5,149 bases of DNA from assembly GCA_900546395.1 (NCBI GenBank), contig URDD01000108.1, forward strand, positions 1 through 5,149, given 5' to 3'. The stretch comes from an uncultured Bacteroidales bacterium (GTDB taxonomy: Bacteria; Bacteroidota; Bacteroidia; Bacteroidales; UBA932). Every line of letters begins with the position of its first letter. Position 1 is the stretch's first letter. Positions 1 through 5,149 of this stretch are shown here, piece by piece. The notes beneath the pieces are model-generated. The model did not search any database and was not told where the DNA came from. It worked only from the letters and a program-made list of their open reading frames with translations. Made by a program: the position numbers and the translations under genes.

Positions 1-792
1 TATAACGAATTGATTGCTAATAAAATCCCTTCCGGAAGGAATGTCCGTGATTCTATGGAATTCCAGTTGGACAACAAATATATGCAGGTATATTCAGAGG
101 CTAAAGAAATCGTCAAGCAGCTGAAATGTTTCCGTGACTTAAAAGACACAAAACGTCTGAACAAGAGCATTGGTTTCCTTGGCGGAGGCAATCATTTCAT
201 TGAAATTGACAAGGACGAAGCTGGCAAGCATTACCTTAAGATACACACAGGAAGCCGTGACCTTGGCCGCCAGGTCGCGTCTTTTTATCAGAAACTTGCA
301 GTTAAGAATCAGTCCGGATGGGCTGAACTGAACAGGAGGCTTATTTCTGAGATTCTGCTTGACGGTCTGAACGAACTTGGATATGTATCGAAAGTCGAGC
401 CGCAATGGGAAAGTGTGCATAACTATATAGATGGCAATAACTTGATACGCAAAGGTGCGATATCGGCAGAAAAAGGACAATTGTGTGTGATTCCTCTGAA
501 TATGAGAGATGGTTCATTAATATGCGAAGGTCTTGGCAATCCTGATTGGAATAATTCTGCTCCTCACGGTGCCGGCCGTATAATGAGCAGAGCACAGGCC
601 TTCCATTCGTTGACTATGGATGATTTCCGCAGTTCAATGACTGGAATCTACAGTGAATCGATCAACGAAGCAGTCATTGATGAGGCTCCGATGGTGTATA
701 AGCCAAAGGATGAAATCATCGCCAACATCGCCGGTACAGTGAGAATCACCAACCTGATAAAGCCAGTATTTAACTTCAAGGCATCAAATTAA
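1..792 (+). CDS. rtcB: RtcB-family RNA ligase, 5'-truncated by the window edge
   Basis: RtcB joins RNA ends, ligating a 2',3'-cyclic phosphate or 3'-phosphate to a 5'-hydroxyl with GTP and Mn2+, in tRNA splicing or RNA repair in the cytoplasm. The frame is open from base 1 (Tyr-Asn-Glu-Leu), so the TTG at 10 is probably an internal Leu codon and the real start lies upstream. The visible 263 codons hold the family motifs in order: GGGNHFIEI (metal-binding His), HTGSRDLG (second metal His), VHNYID (matching the later conserved His), RKGA, and SAPHGAGRIMSR, whose His is the residue guanylylated in characterised RtcB proteins. The C-terminal DEAPMVYKP and LIKPVFNFKA are also typical. What is missing is the N-terminal part with the conserved Asp/Cys metal ligands. 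The family is usually about 400-480 residues. A phosphoesterase gene follows 47 bp downstream on the same strand, probably in the same operon. Whether this is a housekeeping ligase or an RtcB2-like accessory paralogue cannot be settled without the N-terminus and upstream gene. Confidence 0.95.
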   Translation, partial: YNELIANKIPSGRNVRDSMEFQLDNKYMQVYSEAKEIVKQLKCFRDLKDTKRLNKSIGFLGGGNHFIEIDKDEAGKHYLKIHTGSRDLGRQVASFYQKLAVKNQSGWAELNRRLISEILLDGLNELGYVSKVEPQWESVHNYIDGNNLIRKGAISAEKGQLCVIPLNMRDGSLICEGLGNPDWNNSAPHGAGRIMSRAQAFHSLTMDDFRSSMTGIYSESINEAVIDEAPMVYKPKDEIIANIAGTVRITNLIKPVFNFKASN

Positions 793-839
793 ACCTGCCA
801 TTGGATATGCAAGAGTTTAACTTATAATGAATCAGATAC

Positions 840-1463
840 ATGCCCATGATTAAAACCATACTCTGCCTATCGGATACGCACGGAAGGCATCGTCAGCTTC
901 GTGAACTTCCAGAGGCTGATATTGTGATACATTGCGGAGACTTTACCGATTTAGGAACTGAAAAGGAAGCACTTGACTTTCTTGAATGGTTCTGTGATTT
1001 GCCTCACAGACAAAAGATTTTCACTCTCGGAAATCACGATACCTGTCTATATGGAGCAAATATTGACGGTCTGGATGAGAATGTTCATTTTCTGTCCAAC
1101 TCCGGTATTGAACTTGACGGAATCAAGTTCTATGGCGTTCCTTTTTATATCGAGGGGTTCGAGAGCAAATTTGCAGAAAACATTCCCGCCGGGACAGATA
1201 TCCTGATAACTCACCAGCCTCCCTATGGTATCCTAGACAAGGCATATGAATCAGACTATGGTGATGTCTGGTTCGGCAGCGAATCGTTGCTGGCAAGAGT
1301 AGCGGAGGTTGCTCCTAAATTTTGTTTCTTCGGCCATGTACATCCAATGTACGGAATATTGAGTCAGAACGGAACAACCTTCGTAAACTCAGCCCTAATG
1401 AAGGAGGATGGAAACCTCAATTCTCCAATACTACTGGATTATATAGTTAACACAACAGACTGA
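840..1463 (+). CDS. Calcineurin-like metallophosphoesterase, MPPED-type
   Basis: This is a complete 207-residue dinuclear metal phosphoesterase, probably cytoplasmic because no signal peptide or membrane segment is visible. All family motifs are present: SDTHGRH (Asp12, His14), HCGDFTD (Asp34), GNHD (Asn65, His66, Asp67), ITHQPP (His125) and GHVHP (His166, His168), then FVNSA (Asn183) near the end. The order, the short length and the THQPPYGILD segment resemble the MPPED1/MPPED2-like branch, whose members hydrolyse phosphodiesters including cyclic nucleotides. The substrate here is unknown. The start could be the ATG at 840 or the ATG two codons later (846), which puts MIKTILCLSDTHG at the N-terminus; no clear Shine-Dalgarno decides it, as is usual in Bacteroidetes. 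It lies 47 bp downstream of the RtcB gene in the same direction and converges on the WYL gene with 11 bp between stops. Processing of 2',3'-cyclic or 3'-phosphate RNA ends for RtcB is an inference from this position only. Confidence 0.92.
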   Translation: MPMIKTILCLSDTHGRHRQLRELPEADIVIHCGDFTDLGTEKEALDFLEWFCDLPHRQKIFTLGNHDTCLYGANIDGLDENVHFLSNSGIELDGIKFYGVPFYIEGFESKFAENIPAGTDILITHQPPYGILDKAYESDYGDVWFGSESLLARVAEVAPKFCFFGHVHPMYGILSQNGTTFVNSALMKEDGNLNSPILLDYIVNTTD

Positions 1464-1474
1464 TAATCGCAATC

Positions 1475-2383
1475 TTATAGCGTGTCAGACCTTCCTAAAA
1501 TCACTTCCGCATGTTCTCTGATTTCATTCCTGAGATGTTCCGGAGAAATCACTTCTACCTCGCATCCGTGCGAAAGAATCTCCTGCACAAAATCGTATGT
1601 CGGCGAGAGATAGTAGCGGAACACGGAGTAGTCTTTGTCGCCCTCTATCTCTTCCTGAGAATGATGTAACGGCAAGGTTCTGAAGTATTCTTTCTGGGTT
1701 CCATACACTTTCAGGTCAATGGTTTCCGGTTTGCAGTTATCTTCGTGGATGATTCCAAAACAGTTATAGAAATATTCTTCCGGGCTGAAATCCTGTGGCA
1801 TGACAAAAGCGTTTCCGGTCTGTGCCAGGGACTGAATCCTGTCCAATGCGTATATTCTCAAGGCATCCTTGAGCTTGTTTCTCGCGATAAGATACCACCT
1901 CTGCCTGAATACCTTTATAAAATAAGGCTCCACTTCCGTAGTATATTCCGTTTGCCGCCAGAAGCTTTTGTATGTGATTTCTATCGACAGTCCGTCACGC
2001 ATAGATTCTATTATAGGGGTCAGGAATTTCTGCCCGGACGGAATCTGCTCAAACATTATCCTGCGCTTTAAGTGATGACTCTCGTTGATAAGATTATTAA
2101 CGGCAAAGGTATTGAGAAGCCAGGTTCTGACACCGCCTTTCTCCATATCTTCAGCGTTCTCAATGTAATACTTATACCCTCCCCTTTTGTCACAGACAAT
2201 GTTTATGTCGAACATATCCTCTATCGCATGCCTGTGATTATGAAATGTTTTCAACGGAATATCCACCCCGTAACTCATACTGCTTCTGAGCCACTTTTCG
2301 TTGATTTCCTCGAAAGTAATCCCATTTGCACGGTATATGGTATCCACAAGCCATATATACCTGTTGAATAAATCTTTTGCCAT
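1475..2383 (-). CDS. WYL-domain transcriptional regulator
   Basis: This is a complete 302-residue DNA-binding regulator. The N-terminal ~75 residues look like a winged helix-turn-helix (segment around LKTFHNHRHAIEDMF, then a wing at CDKRGGYKYYIEN). The middle carries the WYL domain: KVFRQRWYLIARN with Trp163-Tyr164-Leu165, followed by RIYALDRI at about 176-183. The C-terminal part, about residues 220-297 (ETIDLKVYG through HLRNEIREHAEVIL), fits the WCX extension seen in many WYL proteins. WYL regulators bind nucleic-acid or nucleotide-type ligands in characterised cases and control DNA-damage, phage-defence and RNA-related genes. Start: the ATG at 2383 gives MAKDLFNRYIWL; a promoter-like box sits about 20 bp upstream, leaving a short leader. 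It is convergent with the phosphoesterase gene. Likely targets are its own promoter and the rtcB operon, whose promoter is outside the window. The family call is firm; the targets and ligand are inferred. Confidence 0.92.
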   Translation of the reverse strand: MAKDLFNRYIWLVDTIYRANGITFEEINEKWLRSSMSYGVDIPLKTFHNHRHAIEDMFDINIVCDKRGGYKYYIENAEDMEKGGVRTWLLNTFAVNNLINESHHLKRRIMFEQIPSGQKFLTPIIESMRDGLSIEITYKSFWRQTEYTTEVEPYFIKVFRQRWYLIARNKLKDALRIYALDRIQSLAQTGNAFVMPQDFSPEEYFYNCFGIIHEDNCKPETIDLKVYGTQKEYFRTLPLHHSQEEIEGDKDYSVFRYYLSPTYDFVQEILSHGCEVEVISPEHLRNEIREHAEVILGRSDTL

Positions 2384-2402
2384 ATCAATCTGCTATTTTA
2401 AG

Positions 2403-2410
2403 CAAATATA
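2403..2410 (-). promoter_or_regulatory. Bacteroides-type -7 box upstream of the WYL gene
   Basis: On the minus strand this reads TATATTTG, a full match to the Bacteroidetes sigma-factor -7 consensus TAnnTTTG, and it ends 20 bp before the WYL start codon. A TTTG lies upstream but only 14 bp away, shorter than the usual 19-21 bp to the -33 element, so the -33 half is not convincing. The predicted leader would be only about 10-15 nt. Confidence 0.5.
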
Positions 2411-2436
2411 GCATAAACTTATGCCAAAATATGGCA
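2411..2436. promoter_or_regulatory. Two overlapping inverted repeats, candidate operator of the WYL gene
   Basis: On the plus strand GCATAA-AC-TTATGC spans 2411-2424 (6-bp arms, 2-bp centre) and TGCCA-AAATA-TGGCA spans 2422-2436 (5-bp arms, 5-bp centre); they share TGC. The pair directly abuts the TATATTTG box, covering where RNA polymerase would bind, so a protein bound here would be expected to repress. The obvious candidate is the WYL protein itself, since many such regulators act as dimers and autoregulate. This role is inferred. The remaining ~155 bp between here and the insertion sequence hold no recognisable gene. Confidence 0.45.
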
Positions 2437-2591
2437 CAGGTATAGAAAAAAGTCAAGCATCTGTGAAATTTCCTTATGCGTGCCGTCACTTTTTTCCTAA
2501 GACATTTATAGCAAAAGATAAATCATCCAAAATGGCAGATACAAATTTATTTTTCTCTGTTAACACAAGAATCCTTACATCATTAATATCC

Positions 2592-2603
2592 CCTGACTTC
2601 GTC
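2592..2603 (+). repeat. Left terminal inverted repeat of the IS
   Basis: CCTGACTTCGTC is the exact reverse complement of the right-end repeat. Outward from it a few more positions agree (a C two bases out, then T), with mismatches, so the functional repeat may be slightly longer than 12 bp. Confidence 0.75.
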
Positions 2604-2614
2604 GCTCAAAAAAT

Positions 2615-4171
2615 ATGTTTATACGGAAGAAAAAATACCCGTCAGGCAATGTCGGCATAATCATAGCAGAAAAGATTAATGGGAAGATGACAGAGCTTGC
2701 CACAATAGGCATAGCCAAAAGCCCCGAAGAGATAGACACGCTCATGACAAAAGCGCATGAATGGATAGATCGGGAACAGGAACGGCGCCATCCCCGACTG
2801 GACCTGTTTGGAGATGAACGCAGGAGGTGTGAAAAAGAACTTATGACTGCCGAACGGATGCTCTCCTGCATAACGAACATCTCTATAAATGGGGTAGACC
2901 TGATTCTGGAGAGGGTATTCGAGAAAGTAGGCTTTAACCGGATTGAAGATAAGGTGTTCCGTCAGCTTGTAAAAGCACGTTTGGCCTATCCGGCAAGCAA
3001 GGCAGCCACGGTGGAGTATCTGAAGAACCATTTTGACGAGGATGTCAGCCTGTCGAAGATATACCGTTACCTGGACAAGCTCAGCGACAGCCAGCATGAA
3101 ATTGTACAGGACATAAGCGTACAGCATACGAAGCGGATCCTTGGAGGCAAAATCGGGGTTCTGTTCTATGACGTGACCACGTTGTATTTTGAGGCGGATC
3201 ACGAGGACGAGCAGCGAAAGACAGGATTCTCCAAAGAAGGTCGGCACAAGAACCCTCAGATAATACTTGGACTGCTTGTCAGCATCGGAGGCTACCCGTT
3301 GGCATACTGCATCCATGAAGGGAACAAGTATGAGGGACACACGATGTTGCCTGTAGTGACCGAATTTGTCCGGAAATACAAGTTGGAAGACTTCATTGTC
3401 GTCGCGGACTCAGGACTGATGAACGGGGAGAATATAACCGACCTGGAGACGAACGGGTACAGATACATAATCGGGGCAAGGATCCGGAATGAGAGTAAGG
3501 CGGTACAGGAATGGATACTGGGGCAGCCGAAAGTCGACAGGCAGATGGTCGAGTATGACAAGGGATGCGGACGGAGGCTGCTGGTGGGATATACCGATGA
3601 CCGGGCCCGTAAGGATGCCCACAACAGGGAAAAGGGCATCCGCCGCCTTGAGAAGGCCTACCGCCGCAGTACGCTTTCGAAAGAGAACATCAACAAACGC
3701 GGTTATAACAAGTTCCTGAAGATGGAAGGCGACATCAAGGTAGCCATTGACTACGTCAAACTGGAATCGGATGCGAAATAGGATGGGCTGAAAGGGTATC
3801 TTACCAACACGGATATTCCGACCGGGGATGTATATGCCGCATACCATAACCTGTGGCATGTCGAGAGGGCTTTCCGTATCTCGAAATCGAAGATAGAAAT
3901 CCGTCCGATGTTCCACTTCACCCGGCGGCGTATAGAGGCGCATGTCTGCATCTGCTTTGTAGTGTTGAAAGTCTACAAGGAACTGGAAAGGCTGCTGAAA
4001 TTATCCGATATAAATATGAGCGTGGACAAGGTTCTTGAACTTGCCCGGACAATAGTGACAATCCAGATGACAATGCCACAAAACAGACAGACCATTAGCC
4101 GCACCATGCTCATGAAACGTCATCAGCGCATTGCTCCCTTATTCTCTGATGACTTTTGGGTGACACGTTGA
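2615..4171 (+). pseudogene. IS1634-family DDE transposase split by an in-frame amber stop
   Basis: One reading frame of 519 codons encodes a full-length transposase except for a TAG at codon 389 (3779-3781). The first part has 388 residues, starting MFIRKKKYPSGNVGI, a normal family N-terminus. Catalytic Asp186 sits in VLFYDVTTLYFEA and Asp265 in FIVVADSGLMN. After the stop, the same frame continues DGLKGYLTNTD, then YHNLWHVERAFRISKSKI, which holds the catalytic Glu417 and the family's E-x3-R type signature, and IRPMFHFTRRRIEAHVC, ending in WVTR. No bases are lost or gained: a single substitution explains the stop, most simply from an aromatic codon (TAT or TAC for Tyr, TGG for Trp) before the conserved Asp-Gly. 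The truncated product lacks the third catalytic residue. A separate downstream product could start at the ATG at 3908 but would also lack Glu417. Loss of function is likely; read-through cannot be excluded. Confidence 0.9.
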
Positions 4172-4181
4172 CGAAGTCAGG
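4170..4181 (+). repeat. Right terminal inverted repeat of the IS
   Basis: GACGAAGTCAGG mirrors the left repeat exactly. The last two bases of the transposase TGA stop (4169-4171) are the first two of this repeat, so coding sequence runs to the very end of the element. Confidence 0.75.
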
Positions 4182-4208
4182 AGAAAGTTTCGGGTTATAT
4201 CCGCGCCG

Positions 4209-4485
4209 TTAGAGCATGGAGCGAACCTCTTCCTTTTCGAAATGTATCTCATAGTCTGAAAATGCTCTTTCAATGAGGCGTTTGCCTAAATTTTTGCCTC
4301 GATGGGATTCTTCAACATACAGGGCTGCTAACCAGGGGTACAGATCCATCCGTGAATTGAAATCATTGGTGACCAGTCCGGCACATCCGGCGATGATGCC
4401 TGAATCAATCAGCAGATACCATTGGGGCAATGGCAGCTTCAAGGTATTCGGGTGACTTACGAAGGGATATAACTTCCATAGGCAT
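4209..4485 (-). pseudogene. GNAT-family N-acetyltransferase remnant
   Basis: GNAT enzymes transfer an acetyl group from acetyl-CoA to an amine. Two reading frames together give an interrupted copy. The start, from ATG at 4485 or 4479, reads MEVISLRKSPEYLEAAI and then hits a stop out of frame. The next frame over continues LPLPQWYLLIDSG, AGCAGLVTNDFNSRMDLYP and WLAALYVEESHRGKNLGKRL, the last carrying the acetyl-CoA pyrophosphate-binding motif (RGKNLG). From memory of intact relatives, about 28-35 residues are missing between the two parts, so an internal deletion has also shifted the frame, with the junction around 4430-4445. The C-terminal ~45 residues (the usual beta strand with a YYEKYGF-type motif) are also gone: after LIERA the sequence becomes unfamiliar and stops at 4209, 27 bp from the IS. 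A promoter-like box remains upstream. The substrate is unknown. The family call is firm; the deletion size is approximate. Confidence 0.82.
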
Positions 4486-4510
4486 TTCTTTAAAAAGTAC
4501 ATAATAACTG

Positions 4511-4518
4511 CAAATATA
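4511..4518 (-). promoter_or_regulatory. Bacteroides-type -7 box upstream of the GNAT remnant
   Basis: On the minus strand this reads TATATTTG, matching TAnnTTTG, 25 bp before the ATG at 4485. The flanks resemble the WYL box (GGTATATTTGC here, GCTATATTTGC there). No good TTTG is seen at -33. It supports the idea that the original acetyltransferase began at 4485 or 4479 rather than further upstream, even though the frame stays open by chance to 4746. Confidence 0.45.
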
Positions 4519-4532
4519 CCATAGATTTGCAA

Positions 4533-4738
4533 AAGCAGGCAGCCTGACGACCTGAAACCAATAATTTTGATTTGATAAATGGAAATACCTGTTCTCGTGG
4601 ATTTGGAACGGCATCTGAATCTGTCCTGGATGGCCCCGATAATGTATCAGGTCGACCACGCCGAATAATTCGAGTTCCGTTTTTGTAATCTGATGATGAC
4701 TCTCTTTCTCTATAGTCATAATTCCGATTGCTGCGTAG
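4533..4738. other. Stretch with no assignable gene
   Basis: About 200 bp between the GNAT promoter and the IstB remnant. On the minus strand one frame stays open through it (segments such as TELELFGVVDLIHYRGHPG and HENRYFHLSNQNYW), but I recognise no family, it has no stop before it runs into the GNAT promoter region, and the plus strand offers only frames under 40 codons. It may be a fragment of another decayed gene or simply non-coding. Confidence 0.4.
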
Positions 4739-4954
4739 CCGCTCAAATCCTTCTACTTAACAAATAGCCTTCACGAGAAGGTGTCTATAATAAAAACTAC
4801 AAATAAATCTCCGACAGAATGGACTGAATCTCTTGATGATGAGGTGCTTGCAAGCACACTTCTTGACAGGCTCCTATATAAATGTGAAGTGGTCAAACTC
4901 TACGGTACAAGTTACCGTATGGAAAATAGACAAAGAATCTTAAAAAACGAATAA
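4739..4954 (+). pseudogene. istB: C-terminal fragment of an IS21-type IstB ATPase
   Basis: IstB is the AAA+ helper ATPase that works with the IstA transposase of IS21-family elements. Only the last ~70 codons remain. The frame is open from 4739 after a TAG at 4736-4738, with recognisable sequence from about 4751: FYLTNSLHEKVSIIKTTNK, SPTEWTESLDDEVLASTLL, DRLLYKCEVVKLYGTSYRM, ending NRQRILKNE at a TAA. HEK-VSII-TTNKSPTEW, DDEVLA, LLDRLLYKCEV and SYRMENR are the typical end of IstB: the strand carrying the sensor-like TTN(K) and the following LLDR helix. The Walker A and B regions and all of IstA are missing, so it cannot function. One residue looks altered (Lys where Ile or Thr would be usual in SIIITTN). 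It marks an old IS21-type insertion, truncated on its left side. Confidence 0.85.
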
Positions 4955-4994
4955 ACAGGATTATCTGACTTCGATACTTCATTACGAAATGGGG

Positions 4995-5149
4995 GTTGCG
5001 CCTCGGCATAGCAAATAAATTTGCTCTGCTCTCGGCTTCTGCGTAATTTGGACCCAGTGGTCCATTTATACTGTTGCGCCTCGGCATAGCAAATAAATTT
5101 GCTCTGCTCTCGGCTTCTGCGTAATTTGGACCCAGTGGTCCATTTATAC
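4995..5149. repeat. 78-bp direct tandem repeat, two copies, reaching the window end
   Basis: Copy 1 is 4995-5072 and copy 2 is 5073-5149; all 77 bases of copy 2 that are visible equal copy 1, so more copies may follow. Each unit holds two palindromes. AGCAAATAAATTTGCT is at 5010-5025 and 5088-5103 (7-bp arms). TGGACC-CAGT-GGTCCA is at 5049-5064 and 5127-5142 (6-bp stem, 4-base loop). The A+T palindrome is flanked by GCCTCGGCAT on one side and CTGCTCTCGGC on the other. An open minus-strand frame crosses copy 1, but it is a by-product of the repeat. I have an impression that the first half of the unit recurs between genes in Bacteroides genomes, which I cannot verify here. There is no sign of CRISPR, because the repeats are joined without unique spacers. 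Confidence 0.9.

Larger units (their letters stand above)
2592..4181 (+). mobile_element. IS1634-type insertion sequence, probably non-autonomous
   Basis: This is a 1590-bp element bounded by 12-bp perfect inverted repeats and filled by one transposase gene that starts 12 bp inside the left repeat; its stop codon overlaps the right repeat. Base composition differs from the surroundings: 3541-3600 has 34 G/C of 60, against 21 of 60 at 2041-2100 in the WYL gene, suggesting arrival from elsewhere. No target-site duplication is evident directly outside the repeats, so the true tips may lie a few bases further out or one flank may have been rearranged. A hexamer ATATCC occurs just outside both ends (2586-2591 and 4197-4202) but does not give symmetrical tips. 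The gene has a premature stop, so movement would need transposase from an intact copy elsewhere. Confidence 0.8.

Noticed and set aside
10..12. TTG at 10 as the start of the RtcB gene
   Set aside because: The frame is open to base 1 and the protein would lack the conserved N-terminal metal-binding part, so the gene is cut by the window edge.
1445..1490. Bidirectional terminator between the convergent phosphoesterase and WYL genes
   Set aside because: Only weak broken stems (CTGA/TCAG, CGC/GCG) without a U-run; not enough to call.
2486..2605. Minus-strand open frame of about 39 codons (with VRILVLTEKNKFVSAILDD) reading out of the IS left end toward the WYL gene
   Set aside because: No start codon of its own outside the IS, no recognised family, and it does not match the missing C-terminus of the GNAT gene, so it is probably chance.
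2642..3340. Long minus-strand open frame (232 codons) inside the transposase
   Set aside because: It is a shadow of the transposase frame with no recognisable domain; the plus strand carries full DDE motifs.
3779..3781. TAG reassigned to glutamine, as in some Bacteroides phages
   Set aside because: The other genes have no in-frame TAG and end normally with TAA or TGA, and an IS with one stop is more simply a nonsense mutation.
4893..5087. Minus-strand 64-codon frame crossing repeat copy 1
   Set aside because: Its composition comes from the repeat and it overlaps the end of the IstB remnant; no sign of a real protein.
4995..5149. Possible CRISPR array
   Set aside because: The repeated unit is 78 bp and head-to-tail identical, with no unique spacers, and no cas genes are present.

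Overview
The window looks like part of a Bacteroidetes genome, most likely Bacteroides or a close relative. Protein character points this way: a WYL regulator and a GNAT of the type common in gut Bacteroides, and an IS1634-type transposase. Two TAnnTTTG-type promoter boxes (TATATTTG) lie just upstream of minus-strand start codons, and clear Shine-Dalgarno sequences are lacking. The attribution is from recognition, not from a search.

Left part (1-2436): an apparently intact set of chromosomal genes. It holds the C-terminal two thirds of an RtcB RNA ligase (1-792, cut by the window edge), a small calcineurin-like metallophosphoesterase on the same strand (840-1463), and a convergent WYL-domain transcriptional regulator (1475-2383, minus). 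The regulator's promoter region carries two overlapping inverted repeats (2411-2436) that could be an autoregulatory operator. Together these suggest a regulated RNA-repair module: ligase, possible end-processing phosphoesterase, and ligand-responsive regulator. The functional link is inference from neighbourhood.

Middle (2592-4181): an insertion sequence of IS1634 type with 12-bp perfect terminal inverted repeats. Its single transposase gene (2615-4171) is split by an in-frame TAG at 3779-3781. The stop separates the two catalytic aspartates from the catalytic glutamate, so the element is probably unable to move itself. It is visibly richer in G+C than the flanking DNA.

Right part (4182-5149): decayed accessory DNA. 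It contains a GNAT acetyltransferase pseudogene (minus) with an out-of-frame internal deletion and a lost C-terminus next to the IS, about 200 bp without an assignable gene, and the last ~70 codons of an IS21-type IstB ATPase. It ends in two perfect copies of a 78-bp unit, each holding two palindromes, that run to the end of the window. The whole right half reads as a graveyard of mobile-element and gene remnants beside an intact RNA-repair locus. No rRNA, tRNA, CRISPR array or convincing intrinsic terminator was seen.
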